Shown here: piece by piece, positions 33,886 to 43,115 of the stretch
Position numbering within the stretch: the stretch's first letter is position 1
Layout of the letters: each line of letters begins with the position of its first letter
From: Selenomonadaceae bacterium
GTDB lineage: Bacteria > Bacillota > Negativicutes > Selenomonadales > Selenomonadaceae
DNA: 64,000 bases
Reading direction: 5' to 3'
Assembly: GCA_017427545.1 (NCBI GenBank)
Contig: JAFRSO010000076.1
Span: 1-64,000, forward strand
Position numbers and translations under genes: made by a program
Notes under the pieces: model-generated
Told to the model about the DNA's origin: nothing
The model's input: only the letters and a program-made list of their open reading frames with translations
Databases searched by the model: none

Positions 33886-34710
33886 TTGAAGAAGTTTTTT
33901 AAATTGCGCGGCAGACGAAAGCTTGAAGTCGGAGAAAAAACTTTGGTGATGGGAGTTTTGAATTTCACGCCCGATTCATTTTCGGACGGCGGGAAATATT
34001 TTAACCGTGATGCGGCGATGGCTCATGCGGCTCAAATAATTGAATACGGCGCGGATATTATTGACGTTGGCGCGGAATCTACTCGACCGGGCGCGACGCC
34101 GATTAGTGCTGACGAGGAATTTGATCGCCTCAAAAAAATTTTGCCTGCTATAAAAAAATTCGGCGTGCCGTTTTCCGTCGACACTTACAAACCCGAAGTT
34201 GCCGAACAAGTCCTCAAACGCGGCGCGAGTATTATTAACGACGTTCACGGTCTGGAAGATTTGCGCATGATTGACGTGGCAAAAAAATTCAACGCGCCCG
34301 TTATCGCCATGCACAACGAGAAATGTTCGGACGGCGATATTGTCGACGACGTGAAGAAATTTTTTCTTCGGACGCTGGAAAATTGCGCGGCTCGTGACTT
34401 CGACACGAATAAAATTATTTTCGACCCCGGCATTGGTTTCGGCAAGACGACTGATGAGGATTTGACAATCTTGCGCCGCCTTGACGAGCTGAAAAATTTG
34501 GGCGGCAAGAAAATTTTTCTGATGGTCGGTGTCAGCCGCAAAAGTGTTATCGGACACGTGACGGGGCTTAAACTTGATCAACGCGACGAGGCTACGGGCG
34601 CACTTTGCGTTCACGCGATTAATAAGGGCGTCGATATGGTGCGCGTCCACAACGTCAAGCTGGTTTCGCGAATGTGTTTGATGACTGACAGATTGCTTAG
34701 GAGGGCATGA
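33886..34710 (+). CDS. folP: Dihydropteroate synthase
   Basis: 274 residues from TTG 33886, with GGGAGATGA 5 nt upstream and a promoter just before it. Joins p-aminobenzoate to the pterin pyrophosphate in folate synthesis. The TIM barrel shows LVMGVLNFTPDSFSDGGKY (pterin site), DIIDVGAESTRPGATPI (PABA loop), INDVHGL, FDPGIGFGKT and the end MVRVHNVKL. It leads an operon folP-folB-folK/folA. Confidence 0.95.
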   Translation: MKKFFKLRGRRKLEVGEKTLVMGVLNFTPDSFSDGGKYFNRDAAMAHAAQIIEYGADIIDVGAESTRPGATPISADEEFDRLKKILPAIKKFGVPFSVDTYKPEVAEQVLKRGASIINDVHGLEDLRMIDVAKKFNAPVIAMHNEKCSDGDIVDDVKKFFLRTLENCAARDFDTNKIIFDPGIGFGKTTDEDLTILRRLDELKNLGGKKIFLMVGVSRKSVIGHVTGLKLDQRDEATGALCVHAINKGVDMVRVHNVKLVSRMCLMTDRLLRRA

Positions 34711-34713
34711 ATT

Positions 34714-35076
34714 ATGACGGATAAAATTATCTTGAAGGGTATCGAAGTCAAAGGGCGTCATGGTTGTTCGGAGGAAGAGCGCAAGAAATTGCAGCCGTTC
34801 GTTGTCGACGTGGAACTTTACTTGGATTTGTCGCGGTCGGGAAAGTCAGACGATCTCGGAGATACGATTGATTACGTGGCAGTTCTCGACGACATCAAAA
34901 AAATTATCGGCGGGACTTCGCGCAATTTGATTGAGACCGTCGCGCAGGAAATTGCCGACTTCCTCTTGAGGCGATATTTGCTTTTGGAAGGCGTGAAAAT
35001 TACACTGCATAAACCGTCGCCGCCGGTCAAAGAAAAATTTGGCGGCGCGGCAGTCGAAATTTTCCGCAGCAGATGA
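34714..35076 (+). CDS. folB: Dihydroneopterin aldolase
   Basis: 120 residues. Splits dihydroneopterin to the hydroxymethyl pterin used by FolK. Starts DKIILKGIEVKGRHGCSEEE, with the substrate Glu and Tyr/Lys positions in the usual places (GDTIDYVAV, LLEGVKITLHKP). Its stop overlaps the start of the next gene by 4 nt, and it begins 3 nt after folP, so the three are translationally linked. Confidence 0.95.
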   Translation: MTDKIILKGIEVKGRHGCSEEERKKLQPFVVDVELYLDLSRSGKSDDLGDTIDYVAVLDDIKKIIGGTSRNLIETVAQEIADFLLRRYLLLEGVKITLHKPSPPVKEKFGGAAVEIFRSR

Positions 35077-36005
35077 TTTGTTATATCGGACTCGGCTCCA
35101 ATCTCGGCGAATCAAAACTTACACTTCGGCGGGCGATTGAACTTATAAAAAAAATTCCCGCAGTCAAACTTTTGCGGGTGTCATCATTTTACGAAACGGA
35201 GCCTTGGGGCGTCGAAGGTCAGCCGAATTACCTCAACGCCGCGATAAAAATTTCAACGGAACTTGAGCCGCTCAAACTGCTTGACGAGTTGCAGCGGATT
35301 GAATTTGAGCTGGGCAGAATTCGCCTTGAGCATTGGGGCGCGCGGACGATTGACTTGGATATTTTGCTGATTGAGGGGCGAGAAATTTTTTCGGAGCGGT
35401 TGACGGTGCCGCATAAATTTTTATTCGCGCGGGATTTTGCATTGGTGCCGCTGAAAGAAATTTTCCCGCAACTGAATTGCAAACTTCACGGCGACAAAAT
35501 TATTCGCGTAGCCGGTTCGCCGATAGATTTCAAGTTCAAGCTGATTGCCTGCGTCGATAAAAATTTTGGTCTCGGCAACAAAGGCAAGCTGCTCTTCCAC
35601 ATTTCCGAAGACTTGAAAAATTTTCGACGACTCACGCTGGGTCACACGATAATTTTCGGGCGCAAGACACTTGAAACTTTCCCGAATCAAAATCCGCTGG
35701 ACGGTCGAAGAAATATTCTATTGAGTTGCTCACATGAAAATATTTCGGGCGCGGAAGTCGTCGGCAGTATCGAGAAACTATTTGACGTTTTGAACACGGC
35801 TGAGGATAATTTCGTCATAGGCGGCGAGCAAATTTTTAATGAACTCATTCCATATGCGGCGGAAATTTTTTTGACGGTCGTCGACGCCGAAGTTGACGCG
35901 GACGCTTACTTTCCCAACGTTGATGAATTTATTTTGGCTGAATCAAATTCATTACGCATTACGCATTGCTCATTACGCATTGCCTTCAGGAGATATACAC
36001 GATGA
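35073..36005 (+). CDS. Fused HPPK (FolK) and dihydrofolate reductase (FolA)
   Basis: 310 residues. Residues 1-150 are 6-hydroxymethyl-dihydropterin pyrophosphokinase: [11 protein letters not shown] at the start, [13 protein letters not shown], and [13 protein letters not shown] with the metal-binding Asp94 and Asp96. Residues 156-290 are [22 protein letters not shown], catalytic Asp180 in [22 protein letters not shown] (NADPH loop) and [12 protein letters not shown]. The usual Pro-Trp before the catalytic Asp is Leu-Phe here. The last 15-18 residues are coded by a CATTACG 7-mer array. Fusion of FolK with FolA is uncommon; I see no frameshift. Confidence 0.9.
   Translation: MICYIGLGSNLGESKLTLRRAIELIKKIPAVKLLRVSSFYETEPWGVEGQPNYLNAAIKISTELEPLKLLDELQRIEFELGRIRLEHWGARTIDLDILLIEGREIFSERLTVPHKFLFARDFALVPLKEIFPQLNCKLHGDKIIRVAGSPIDFKFKLIACVDKNFGLGNKGKLLFHISEDLKNFRRLTLGHTIIFGRKTLETFPNQNPLDGRRNILLSCSHENISGAEVVGSIEKLFDVLNTAEDNFVIGGEQIFNELIPYAAEIFLTVVDAEVDADAYFPNVDEFILAESNSLRITHCSLRIAFRRYTR
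35950..35984 (+). repeat. Five tandem 7-mers inside the 3' end of the folK/folA gene
   Basis: Units CATTACG, CATTACG, CATTGCT, CATTACG, CATTGCC follow each other without gaps. They code part of the tail after the last DHFR strand. Unlike the other arrays there is no complementary arm nearby. They end just before the ung ribosome-binding site. Confidence 0.85.
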
Positions 36006-36679
36006 GAAAAATTTTTAGAAACGATTGGGCGGAACTTTTGGACGACGAGTTGAAGGAGCCGTATTACCTGGAGTTGCGGAAATTTTTAATCGACGAGTAC
36101 AGCACGAAAAAAATTTTTCCGAACATGTACGACATTTTCAACGCGCTGCACTTCACGAGTTACGCCGATACCAAAGTTGTAATTTTGGGGCAAGATCCGT
36201 ATCATGAGCCGGGTCAAGCGCACGGGTTGAGCTTTTCAGTTTTGCCGAATGTACCGCCGCCGCCGTCACTGATGAATATTTTCAAGGAACTGCGCGACGA
36301 CCTCGGCTGTTTTATTCCGAACAACGGTTGCTTAAAACCTTGGGCGGATCAAGGCGTTTTGCTGTTGAATGCGGTTTTGACTGTCAGAGCACATGCGGCG
36401 AATTCTCATCGCGGACACGGCTGGGAAATTTTCACGGACAAAATTATTCGCCTGCTCAACGACCATGAACGCCCGCTTGCGTTTATCTTATGGGGCAATC
36501 CTGCGCGTCGCAAAAAAAATATGATAACGAACTCGCGCCATTTTATTGTTGAGTCGGCGCACCCAAGTCCGTTATCGGCAAGCGGCGGATTTTTCGGAAG
36601 TCGTCCGTTTTCCCGCGTAAATAAATTTCTCGAATCTGTCGGCGAATCTCCGATAGATTGGCAAATTCCCAACATTTGA
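36002..36679 (+). CDS. ung: Uracil-DNA glycosylase, family 1
   Basis: 225 residues from ATG 36002, with AGGAGA upstream; the start overlaps the previous stop (ATGA). Removes uracil from [25 protein letters not shown] holds the catalytic Asp and water-activating loop, [21 protein letters not shown] the uracil pocket, and [21 protein letters not shown] the DNA-intercalating His loop. Length is standard. Confidence 0.96.
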   Translation: MRKIFRNDWAELLDDELKEPYYLELRKFLIDEYSTKKIFPNMYDIFNALHFTSYADTKVVILGQDPYHEPGQAHGLSFSVLPNVPPPPSLMNIFKELRDDLGCFIPNNGCLKPWADQGVLLLNAVLTVRAHAANSHRGHGWEIFTDKIIRLLNDHERPLAFILWGNPARRKKNMITNSRHFIVESAHPSPLSASGGFFGSRPFSRVNKFLESVGESPIDWQIPNI

Positions 36680-36692
36680 AAAGGAAATCATT

Positions 36693-37055
36693 ATGGATAA
36701 AAAAATTCTTTCCCGAATAATTTTGGCAGTTATGATTATCATGAATATTTATTTGATTTGGCGCGTCAACTCAAACACGATGTCGATTGCTGCATACGAC
36801 GCGGGCATTAATCAGCGGACGGGCGTCGGACGTTTGGAAAGTTTTTGGACGAAATATATCGGCGGCTCAAAAAATTACAGCACTTACGAGGATAGGCAAC
36901 GTGCCGAAGCTGACAGCAATACGACGATTGCCGTACTGTTCGTTGCGGATATTGTTTTTGTGGCCGTGCTTTACGTCTTGAATAGAAAACCTAAGCCCGC
37001 GCCCGTGAAAAATGATGACGATTGGAGAACTCCGCGCCGTTCCAGAAGACGCTGA
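36693..37055 (+). CDS. Small two-helix membrane protein, not recognised
   Basis: 120 residues, ATG with GGAAA upstream. Membrane helices at about 8-25 (IILAVMIIMNIYLIW) and 78-96 (IAVLFVADIVFVAVLYVL) enclose a polar loop of about 50 residues with Tyr and Gly; the C-terminus is Pro-rich then strongly basic (RTPRRSRRR). No domain known to me. Likely co-transcribed with ung. It faces the amidase gene with 7 nt between the two ends. Confidence 0.65.
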   Translation: MDKKILSRIILAVMIIMNIYLIWRVNSNTMSIAAYDAGINQRTGVGRLESFWTKYIGGSKNYSTYEDRQRAEADSNTTIAVLFVADIVFVAVLYVLNRKPKPAPVKNDDDWRTPRRSRRR

Positions 37056-37062
37056 TAAACTT

Positions 37063-37644
37063 TCAGTGAAAATCGCGGCAATAATATCTTATATCGTCGA
37101 GTTTCTTGTAAAGATTGTCGCCGGGACAAGCCGTGTCGTTTAAATTTCTGTGTCCGACAATAACGCCCTTGCCCAAAGGGTTGAGATGATATTTTTGACA
37201 AAGCCACGCCGTCAAAAGTTTCAGCGAATCCATTTGCTTATGATTTGGCTTGGCGACATCGAAATTTCCCGCAACGCAAATGCCGACGGAATTTTTGTTG
37301 TGATGATAGGCATGTGCCCCGACCGCCAAAGGTTTTCGACCCTGCTCAATCGTGCCGTCCTTGCGAATCACATAATGATAGCCGATACCCGCCCAGCCGT
37401 TTACCTCTTGATGAAATTTATGGATTTCTTCGGCGGAAGAATCTTTATCGCCGTCAGGAAAGCCCGCGTGATGAATCACAATCATTTCAGTTGTCGGACG
37501 CTCCTCGTATTCCGTGAAGTTCAAAAATAATTTTCTAATCGGCGGCTCCCATGTCTCCAAGATATAGGCGGCCGCTTTTTCGTCGCCCAAAAGAATATTC
37601 GCCGCGCCATATGCCATGATGCTCAAAAATTTTCTCCTGTCCAT
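37063..37644 (-). CDS. N-acetylmuramoyl-L-alanine amidase (PGRP/amidase_2 type)
   Basis: 193 residues. Cleaves the bond between muramic acid and the peptide stem. Zinc ligands are visible in MIVIHHAGF and VGHRNLNDTACPG; GIGYHYVIRKDGTIEQGR carries the catalytic-loop Tyr, and VGAHAYHHNKNSVGICVAGNF the core strand. The N-terminus MDRRKFLSIMAYGAANILLG looks like an export signal with a basic start. The enzyme is short with no binding repeats, like those of prophage or recycling type, but no phage genes are near. Confidence 0.88.
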   Translation of the reverse strand: MDRRKFLSIMAYGAANILLGDEKAAAYILETWEPPIRKLFLNFTEYEERPTTEMIVIHHAGFPDGDKDSSAEEIHKFHQEVNGWAGIGYHYVIRKDGTIEQGRKPLAVGAHAYHHNKNSVGICVAGNFDVAKPNHKQMDSLKLLTAWLCQKYHLNPLGKGVIVGHRNLNDTACPGDNLYKKLDDIRYYCRDFH

Positions 37645-37739
37645 TTTTCATTCTCCCTTGAATTTTTTAGCCTCATGTGTAATTATATCAAAAATACGCA
37701 GTCTTGAACACGCGCTTAAAATTATCCGAGGTGAGGAAA

Positions 37740-40700
37740 ATGGAATCCGAACAGAAAAACCTTATGAAGGAAATTATAGTCGGTGCCCTTATAGTCGTAA
37801 TAATTCTTATAGCCGGGACGTTCGGCATGGGTGTAAGCGTCAATGATGACAATGCCAACGCCGTCCGAACCGTCAGCCTTTTATATCTCGATGAACTTGC
37901 CGGCCGCCGTGAACAAGTCGTCGCCGGAAAATTGACTGATTATATGAACGACATGGATATTGCAATGGGACTTTTGACGAAAGATGATTTGGGCAGCGTC
38001 GAAAAATTGCAAGCTTATCAGGCGCGCATGAAACAACTTTACAGCCTGGAAAAATTTGCCTTCGTCGATAAGGACGGCGTGATTTATACTTCGCGCGGAA
38101 CTCGTGACGATATTGGCGAATATAATTTTGATTACAAGAACCTCACCGAAACGAATATATCAATCAAAAATCTCAACGGCAGCAATAAAAAAATCGTCAT
38201 TGCCAAGCCCGCGGATAATCTTCCGTTCATGGGAAAAAGTCTCGTCGTCTGCTTCATGGAAATTGATATGAATCACATGTTGGAAAGCATTTCACTGCAG
38301 ACGACCGGCAACAATACGACCTTTTGCAACCTTTACACTCACGACGGCATTGCGCTGACAAATATCGTACTCGGCGGACGTTCGGGCGAGAAAAATTTAT
38401 TTACGGCAATGGGGCGTGCGGAGTTTGAAAGAGGTTATTCCATCGACAAGATTAAACGCGACTTCGACAACGGCATTAAAGGTTTCGTCGCCTTCAATTA
38501 CAACGGTATTCAAGAAACGCTGTATTATGTTCCCGTTCACGGTACGGATTGGGTTTTAACATATCTGATTCGCGAGAGCATTATCACGGAGCAAATCGCC
38601 TCAATCACCGACGGAATTATTTTCCGCAGTTTGATTCATTCCGCCGCGACGGCACTCGTCCTGCTGATCATGTTCGTAATCGTCATCGTTCAGTTGAGGA
38701 AGGCGGCTAAGGCTCGTCTTGAAAAGGAAACTGCCGACGCTGAAAATCGTGTTAAGCAGCAGGAGTTGGAAGAACAGCTTGCACTTCAGGAAGAGCTTTT
38801 GGCGCAGGAGCAATATAAAACTCAACAGGACAATATGATTAAAGCCCTTGCCTCGGATTATCGCAGCGTGTATTATATCAACCTTTCGGAGGATAACGGC
38901 GTTTGCTATCGAGCCGACCCCACGCTTGATATTGCTGTCGGGGAGGGCGAACATTTTACCGTAAGCGAACTTTTCACGAAATATGCAAATCATTACGTCA
39001 CGGAAGAATATCGCGCAGACTTTTTGAAATTCATCAACCCTAAGTCAATCCGCGAGGGTCTCAAGAAAAATCCTGTCATCACGTATCGTTACCTGTCGAC
39101 GAGGAGCGGTAAAGAAACTTATGAGATGATTCGCATGGCGGGCGTCAAAAAATCCGACGACGAATCGGCAAGTTCAATTCATATCGTCGGCGTGGGATTC
39201 ACGGATATTGATGCGGAAATGCGCGACGCTCTGGCGAAAAGTCAAGCATTGAGCGATGCCCTCAAGACTGCTGAAGAGGCCAGTAAAGCTAAAACGGTTT
39301 TCCTTTCCAGCATGAGTCACGAGATCCGCACGCCCATGAACGCCATTATCGGACTAGACAGCCTTGCACTTCATGAGCCGGGCATTTCGGACACGACCAG
39401 AAGTTATCTTGAAAAAATCGGCACGTCCGCTCAACATTTGCTAAGCTTGATTAATGATATTTTGGATATGTCGCGGATTGAATCGGGCAGAATGACGATC
39501 AAGAATGAGGAGTTTTCCTTCTCCAAGATGATTGAGCAGATTAATACGATTTTCAGCGGTCAATGCAATGAAAAGAAACTTGAATATAATTGTCACATTA
39601 ACGGCGCGATTGATGAATATTATATCGGCGACAGCATTAAGTTGCGGCAGGTGCTGATTAATATTCTCGGCAACGCGGTTAAGTTTACTCCCGAAGGCGG
39701 CAAGGTTGATTTGATTGTCGAGAAGACCGCCGATTTCGACAATAAATCCGCGATTCGATTCACCATTAAAGACACGGGCATTGGTATGAGCAAAGAATTT
39801 CTCCCGAAAATTTTTGAGACGTTCAGCCAGGAAGATTCAAGCTCCACCAGTAAATACGGCTCGTCGGGATTGGGCATGGCGATTACCAAAAGTATCGTCG
39901 AGATGATGAACGGCAAAATTGAAGTCGATTCGGAAAAGGGCGTCGGCACAACTTTTATCGTCACCGTAACTTTGATGAACTCCGACAGGAAAGATAATAA
40001 TGATAACGATATCGAAATCCGCCCGCATGAGATGAACGTTTTGATTATCGACGACGACCCGATTGCCTGCGATCATGCAAAGTTGGTTTTGGAAAAGACC
40101 GGTATAGCCGCTGAAACTGTCATGAACGGTAAAGATGCCATTGAACGCGTCAAACTCCGTCATGCTCGCCGCGAACCCTACAATTTGATTATCGTCGATT
40201 GGAAAATGCCGGAAATGGACGGCGTCGAAGTTACGCGGCGGATTCGTGAAATTATCGGCAACGAGACGGCAATTATAATTTTGACGGCGTATAACTGGGA
40301 TGACGTGATTGAAGAGGCGATTGCGGCCGGCGTCGACAGTTTCATTTCCAAGCCGCTGTTCTCCGGAAATTTAATTGACGAATTTAAAAACGCTCTCCGC
40401 AAAAAAAATCTCGGCTCTCCGAGACAAAATCAGAAAGCCGATTTGAAGGGGCGGAAAATTTTGTTGGCGGAAGATATGCCCGTCAACGCCGAAATTATGA
40501 TGATGGTTTTGCAAATGCGGGAGATTGATGCCGACCTCGCCGAAAATGGGAAAATCGCGCTTGATATGTTCGCGAACTCGCCCGAAAATTATTACGACGC
40601 AATTTTAATGGATATGCGAATGCCGGAAATGGACGGTTTGGAGGCGACGCAGAGGATTAGGGCTTTGAATCGTCCTGACGCGAAAAAAATTCCGATAATC

Positions 40701-40829
40701 GCGCTGACTGCCAATGCCTTTGACGAGGACGTTCAGCGCAGTTTGCAGGCGGGCTTGAATGCGCATTTGAGCAAGCCGGTTGAGCCTGACGTTTTATTCG
40801 AGACGCTGGAAAATATGATTAGGAACTAG
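37740..40829 (+). CDS. Membrane hybrid histidine kinase with two receiver domains
   Basis: 1029 residues from ATG 37740, with GAGGTGAGG upstream. A membrane helix (IIVGALIVVIILIAGTFGMG), a Cache-like extracytoplasmic domain to about residue 290, a second helix (AATALVLLIMFVIVIVQL), a coiled coil and a PAS-like region precede the kinase. HisKA has His527 in SMSHEIRTPMNAIIG; the HATPase has ILGNAVKFTP and GLGMAIT. Receiver 1 has Asp820 (LIIVDWKMPEMDG) and receiver 2 Asp958 (ILMDMRMPEMDG). No HPt domain is fused and none is adjacent. Its last codons and stop come from a 7-mer array (ATTAGGAACTAG). The signal sensed is unknown. Confidence 0.92.
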   Translation: MESEQKNLMKEIIVGALIVVIILIAGTFGMGVSVNDDNANAVRTVSLLYLDELAGRREQVVAGKLTDYMNDMDIAMGLLTKDDLGSVEKLQAYQARMKQLYSLEKFAFVDKDGVIYTSRGTRDDIGEYNFDYKNLTETNISIKNLNGSNKKIVIAKPADNLPFMGKSLVVCFMEIDMNHMLESISLQTTGNNTTFCNLYTHDGIALTNIVLGGRSGEKNLFTAMGRAEFERGYSIDKIKRDFDNGIKGFVAFNYNGIQETLYYVPVHGTDWVLTYLIRESIITEQIASITDGIIFRSLIHSAATALVLLIMFVIVIVQLRKAAKARLEKETADAENRVKQQELEEQLALQEELLAQEQYKTQQDNMIKALASDYRSVYYINLSEDNGVCYRADPTLDIAVGEGEHFTVSELFTKYANHYVTEEYRADFLKFINPKSIREGLKKNPVITYRYLSTRSGKETYEMIRMAGVKKSDDESASSIHIVGVGFTDIDAEMRDALAKSQALSDALKTAEEASKAKTVFLSSMSHEIRTPMNAIIGLDSLALHEPGISDTTRSYLEKIGTSAQHLLSLINDILDMSRIESGRMTIKNEEFSFSKMIEQINTIFSGQCNEKKLEYNCHINGAIDEYYIGDSIKLRQVLINILGNAVKFTPEGGKVDLIVEKTADFDNKSAIRFTIKDTGIGMSKEFLPKIFETFSQEDSSSTSKYGSSGLGMAITKSIVEMMNGKIEVDSEKGVGTTFIVTVTLMNSDRKDNNDNDIEIRPHEMNVLIIDDDPIACDHAKLVLEKTGIAAETVMNGKDAIERVKLRHARREPYNLIIVDWKMPEMDGVEVTRRIREIIGNETAIIILTAYNWDDVIEEAIAAGVDSFISKPLFSGNLIDEFKNALRKKNLGSPRQNQKADLKGRKILLAEDMPVNAEIMMMVLQMREIDADLAENGKIALDMFANSPENYYDAILMDMRMPEMDGLEATQRIRALNRPDAKKIPIIALTANAFDEDVQRSLQAGLNAHLSKPVEPDVLFETLENMIRN

Positions 40830-40899
40830 TAATTAGGAACTAGGAACCAGTAGGGATTAGGGAATAGTAAAAACTAGTTCCTAGTTCCCAGTTCCTAAA
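40827..40899. repeat. 7-mer repeat hairpin between the hybrid kinase and phosphatase genes
   Basis: The left arm (TAGGAAC, TAGTAAT, TAGGAAC, TAGGAAC, CAGTAGG, GATTAGG) starts in the kinase stop codon; the right arm is CTAGTTCCTAGTTCCCAGTTCC and ends in the phosphatase stop. Nearly the same sequence is at 44281-44366. Confidence 0.85.
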
Positions 40900-43113
40900 C
40901 TACCCTTTGAACCTCAACGCAAACATTGTGATATCGTCGGATTGTTCAGCCTCGCCGACATGATCCGCCAAATCGCCGCGTATATTTTTCAGCAGAGTTT
41001 CCAAATCAACCGTGCAGTCCGTCGAGTTCATGAACGCTATCAAACGCTCCGGCAAATATTCTTCCTCCGCCACGTTCAATGCCTCCGTTACGCCGTCGGT
41101 ATAAATGAACAGCAAATCGCCGCGCTTGAGGAAAATTCTTTGCTCAATGAAAGGAATTTCGTCCATCGGGCCGAGAACAAAATTTTTTTCCACGTCGAGA
41201 AAGTCGCAATGATTTTCTTCCGCGTGATAAATTACGGGCGGATTGTGCCCGCCGTTGACGTAAACGAATTCGCCCGTCTCCAAATCCAACACTCCGACAA
41301 ATGCCGTCACGAACATCATAGCTTCGTTATTGGCGCAGAGTTGATCGTTAGCTGCGGCCACGACCGGTGCAAGTCCGTTTTGCGTATAAAAAGTTTGCGC
41401 GAAGTTGTTCAGGATAGTTTTTGAAATGACCATGAACAGCGCAGCGGGAATACCTTTGCCCGAAACGTCAGCGACCGTTATCGCCAAATGCGTCTTGTCG
41501 ATAAAGTAAAAATCGTAAAAATCGCCGCCGACTTCTTTGGCAGGTTTCATCGTCGCCAAAAGCTCAAAGTCCTCACGCGTCGGAAAATCTTTCGGCAACA
41601 TTCCGTTTTGAATTTCCGTGGCAACATCAAGCCCCGTGGCAATGCGTTCCTTGTCAGCAGTCTCCTGCTCCAAATTCGTCATGTAATTTTTCAGCTCGGC
41701 AGTCATGTGGTTGAAACTTTTCGCAAGCTCCTCAATCTCGTCGCCCGTATGAATATTAATTTTTTTGTCGAGATTATTTTCTATGTCATTCGTAATTTTT
41801 CGCGCACCGTTGCTCAATTCTTCAATCGGTCTAACGAATCGCCGCGAAAGATTCAAGCTCATCAAAATCAAAACTATCAGCAGGGCAATTAAAACTTTAC
41901 CGGTTATGTCGTTGAGGTAATTATATTCTTCCTGCATTTTCTCTTGAGATTTGGCGACGCGTTTCAAAAAATAATCGTCGGTATCTTCAGTGGCCGCCCA
42001 AATCTCATTTTCCGAAACAACCATGCCGAAACTCCAACCGGTATCTGTCATCGGCGCGAAGGCAAGATAATAATTTTCTTCGTCCACAGTGATAGGAACA
42101 ACGCCCTGTTCACCGGCGATCATTTTTATTGCCGCCGACACCAAAGTTTCTTCTTCGGATTGACGCAGGTCGAAGGCTCTCACGGCAAAGTGACCTTCAG
42201 CTTGCGAAGAAAAAATTATTTCACCGTTCTTATTGAGGACAAAATTTATACTATCCTTGTCGAAATTGAACTTGTCGATATTTTTGTACAGGTCGATGTT
42301 GGAAGAATCCAAGCCTGCGACGCCAATCATCTTGCCCGCCGCGTCATAAAATGGTGCGGACGCGCCGATTTGCTGATAACCACCGTCCGAATCAATCGTT
42401 CGATAAAGTTCGGAGAAAACCGGAGCATTCGCCGTTTTGGCATGGATATACCACGGACGTTTACGCGGGTCGAATTCGTAAATTCTCTCGTAGGAAAAAT
42501 GAATTGGGGTATCAAAATTCGCCTTGCCTTTATCGTCGAGAACAAGACGTGCGCAAATATACCAGCCCTTTTCGCCGCCGACAAAAGCCGTCGAATTGTA
42601 TTCCGTGTAATTTCTTAGCAGTTCGCTCAAAACGTCTCTGATGTTCGAGGCAAGTGCAAGTTCGTTTTGAATTTCGGGAGTAACGTTGTTGCGGATATCC
42701 GGCGCGTAAATCCTGTAAGGTTCGGCATTTTTGATTGTGTCGGTACGCGGGTCGGGCAAAGTTTTCGGAAAATAATTTTCGGGGTGTGACATTATTTCCG
42801 TCATCGCCGACGCTAAAATTTCTGCGTCATCTCGCGTGAGTGCCATTTCGTGATCGACAAATTGTGCGTTTGCTTCAGCCAACTCTCCCAGCGTATGTTT
42901 GAGTTGCGCGATTAAAAGATCTTCGCTGAATTGCGCACTTTTCGTGCCAAATTCGACGCTCATTGTTGCCATATCGCGCTGAACGGCATTTCGCCCGTAA
43001 TAAGAAAAAATTCCCAGCACGAGAAATGTCGTAAATCCCGCGCCCAAAACGAGCATCAAAACTTTTTTGTGAATGTCGAGCCGCCGTAATTTTTTGGGAA
43101 TAATAGACTTCAC
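40900..43113 (-). CDS. Membrane Cache-HAMP-SpoIIE (PP2C-type) phosphatase 1
   Basis: 737 residues if GTG 43113 is used (GGGAG 8 nt upstream); TTG 43119 would overlap the previous stop. It has a membrane helix, a double-Cache sensor with WYIHAKTANAPVFSELYR and APFYDAAGKMIGVAGLD, a second helix (GKVLIALLIVLILMSLNL), HAMP (RRFVRPIEELSNGARKI) and the SpoIIE domain with KPAKEVGGDFYDFYFID, ADVSGKGIPAALFM and EQSDDITMFALRF (metal Asp residues). It should dephosphorylate the STAS protein encoded in the same operon in response to an outside ligand. Its last 250 residues are nearly identical to those of the paralogue at 44368-46533. Confidence 0.92.
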   Translation of the reverse strand: MKSIIPKKLRRLDIHKKVLMLVLGAGFTTFLVLGIFSYYGRNAVQRDMATMSVEFGTKSAQFSEDLLIAQLKHTLGELAEANAQFVDHEMALTRDDAEILASAMTEIMSHPENYFPKTLPDPRTDTIKNAEPYRIYAPDIRNNVTPEIQNELALASNIRDVLSELLRNYTEYNSTAFVGGEKGWYICARLVLDDKGKANFDTPIHFSYERIYEFDPRKRPWYIHAKTANAPVFSELYRTIDSDGGYQQIGASAPFYDAAGKMIGVAGLDSSNIDLYKNIDKFNFDKDSINFVLNKNGEIIFSSQAEGHFAVRAFDLRQSEEETLVSAAIKMIAGEQGVVPITVDEENYYLAFAPMTDTGWSFGMVVSENEIWAATEDTDDYFLKRVAKSQEKMQEEYNYLNDITGKVLIALLIVLILMSLNLSRRFVRPIEELSNGARKITNDIENNLDKKINIHTGDEIEELAKSFNHMTAELKNYMTNLEQETADKERIATGLDVATEIQNGMLPKDFPTREDFELLATMKPAKEVGGDFYDFYFIDKTHLAITVADVSGKGIPAALFMVISKTILNNFAQTFYTQNGLAPVVAAANDQLCANNEAMMFVTAFVGVLDLETGEFVYVNGGHNPPVIYHAEENHCDFLDVEKNFVLGPMDEIPFIEQRIFLKRGDLLFIYTDGVTEALNVAEEEYLPERLIAFMNSTDCTVDLETLLKNIRGDLADHVGEAEQSDDITMFALRFKG

Positions 43114-43115
43114 TT

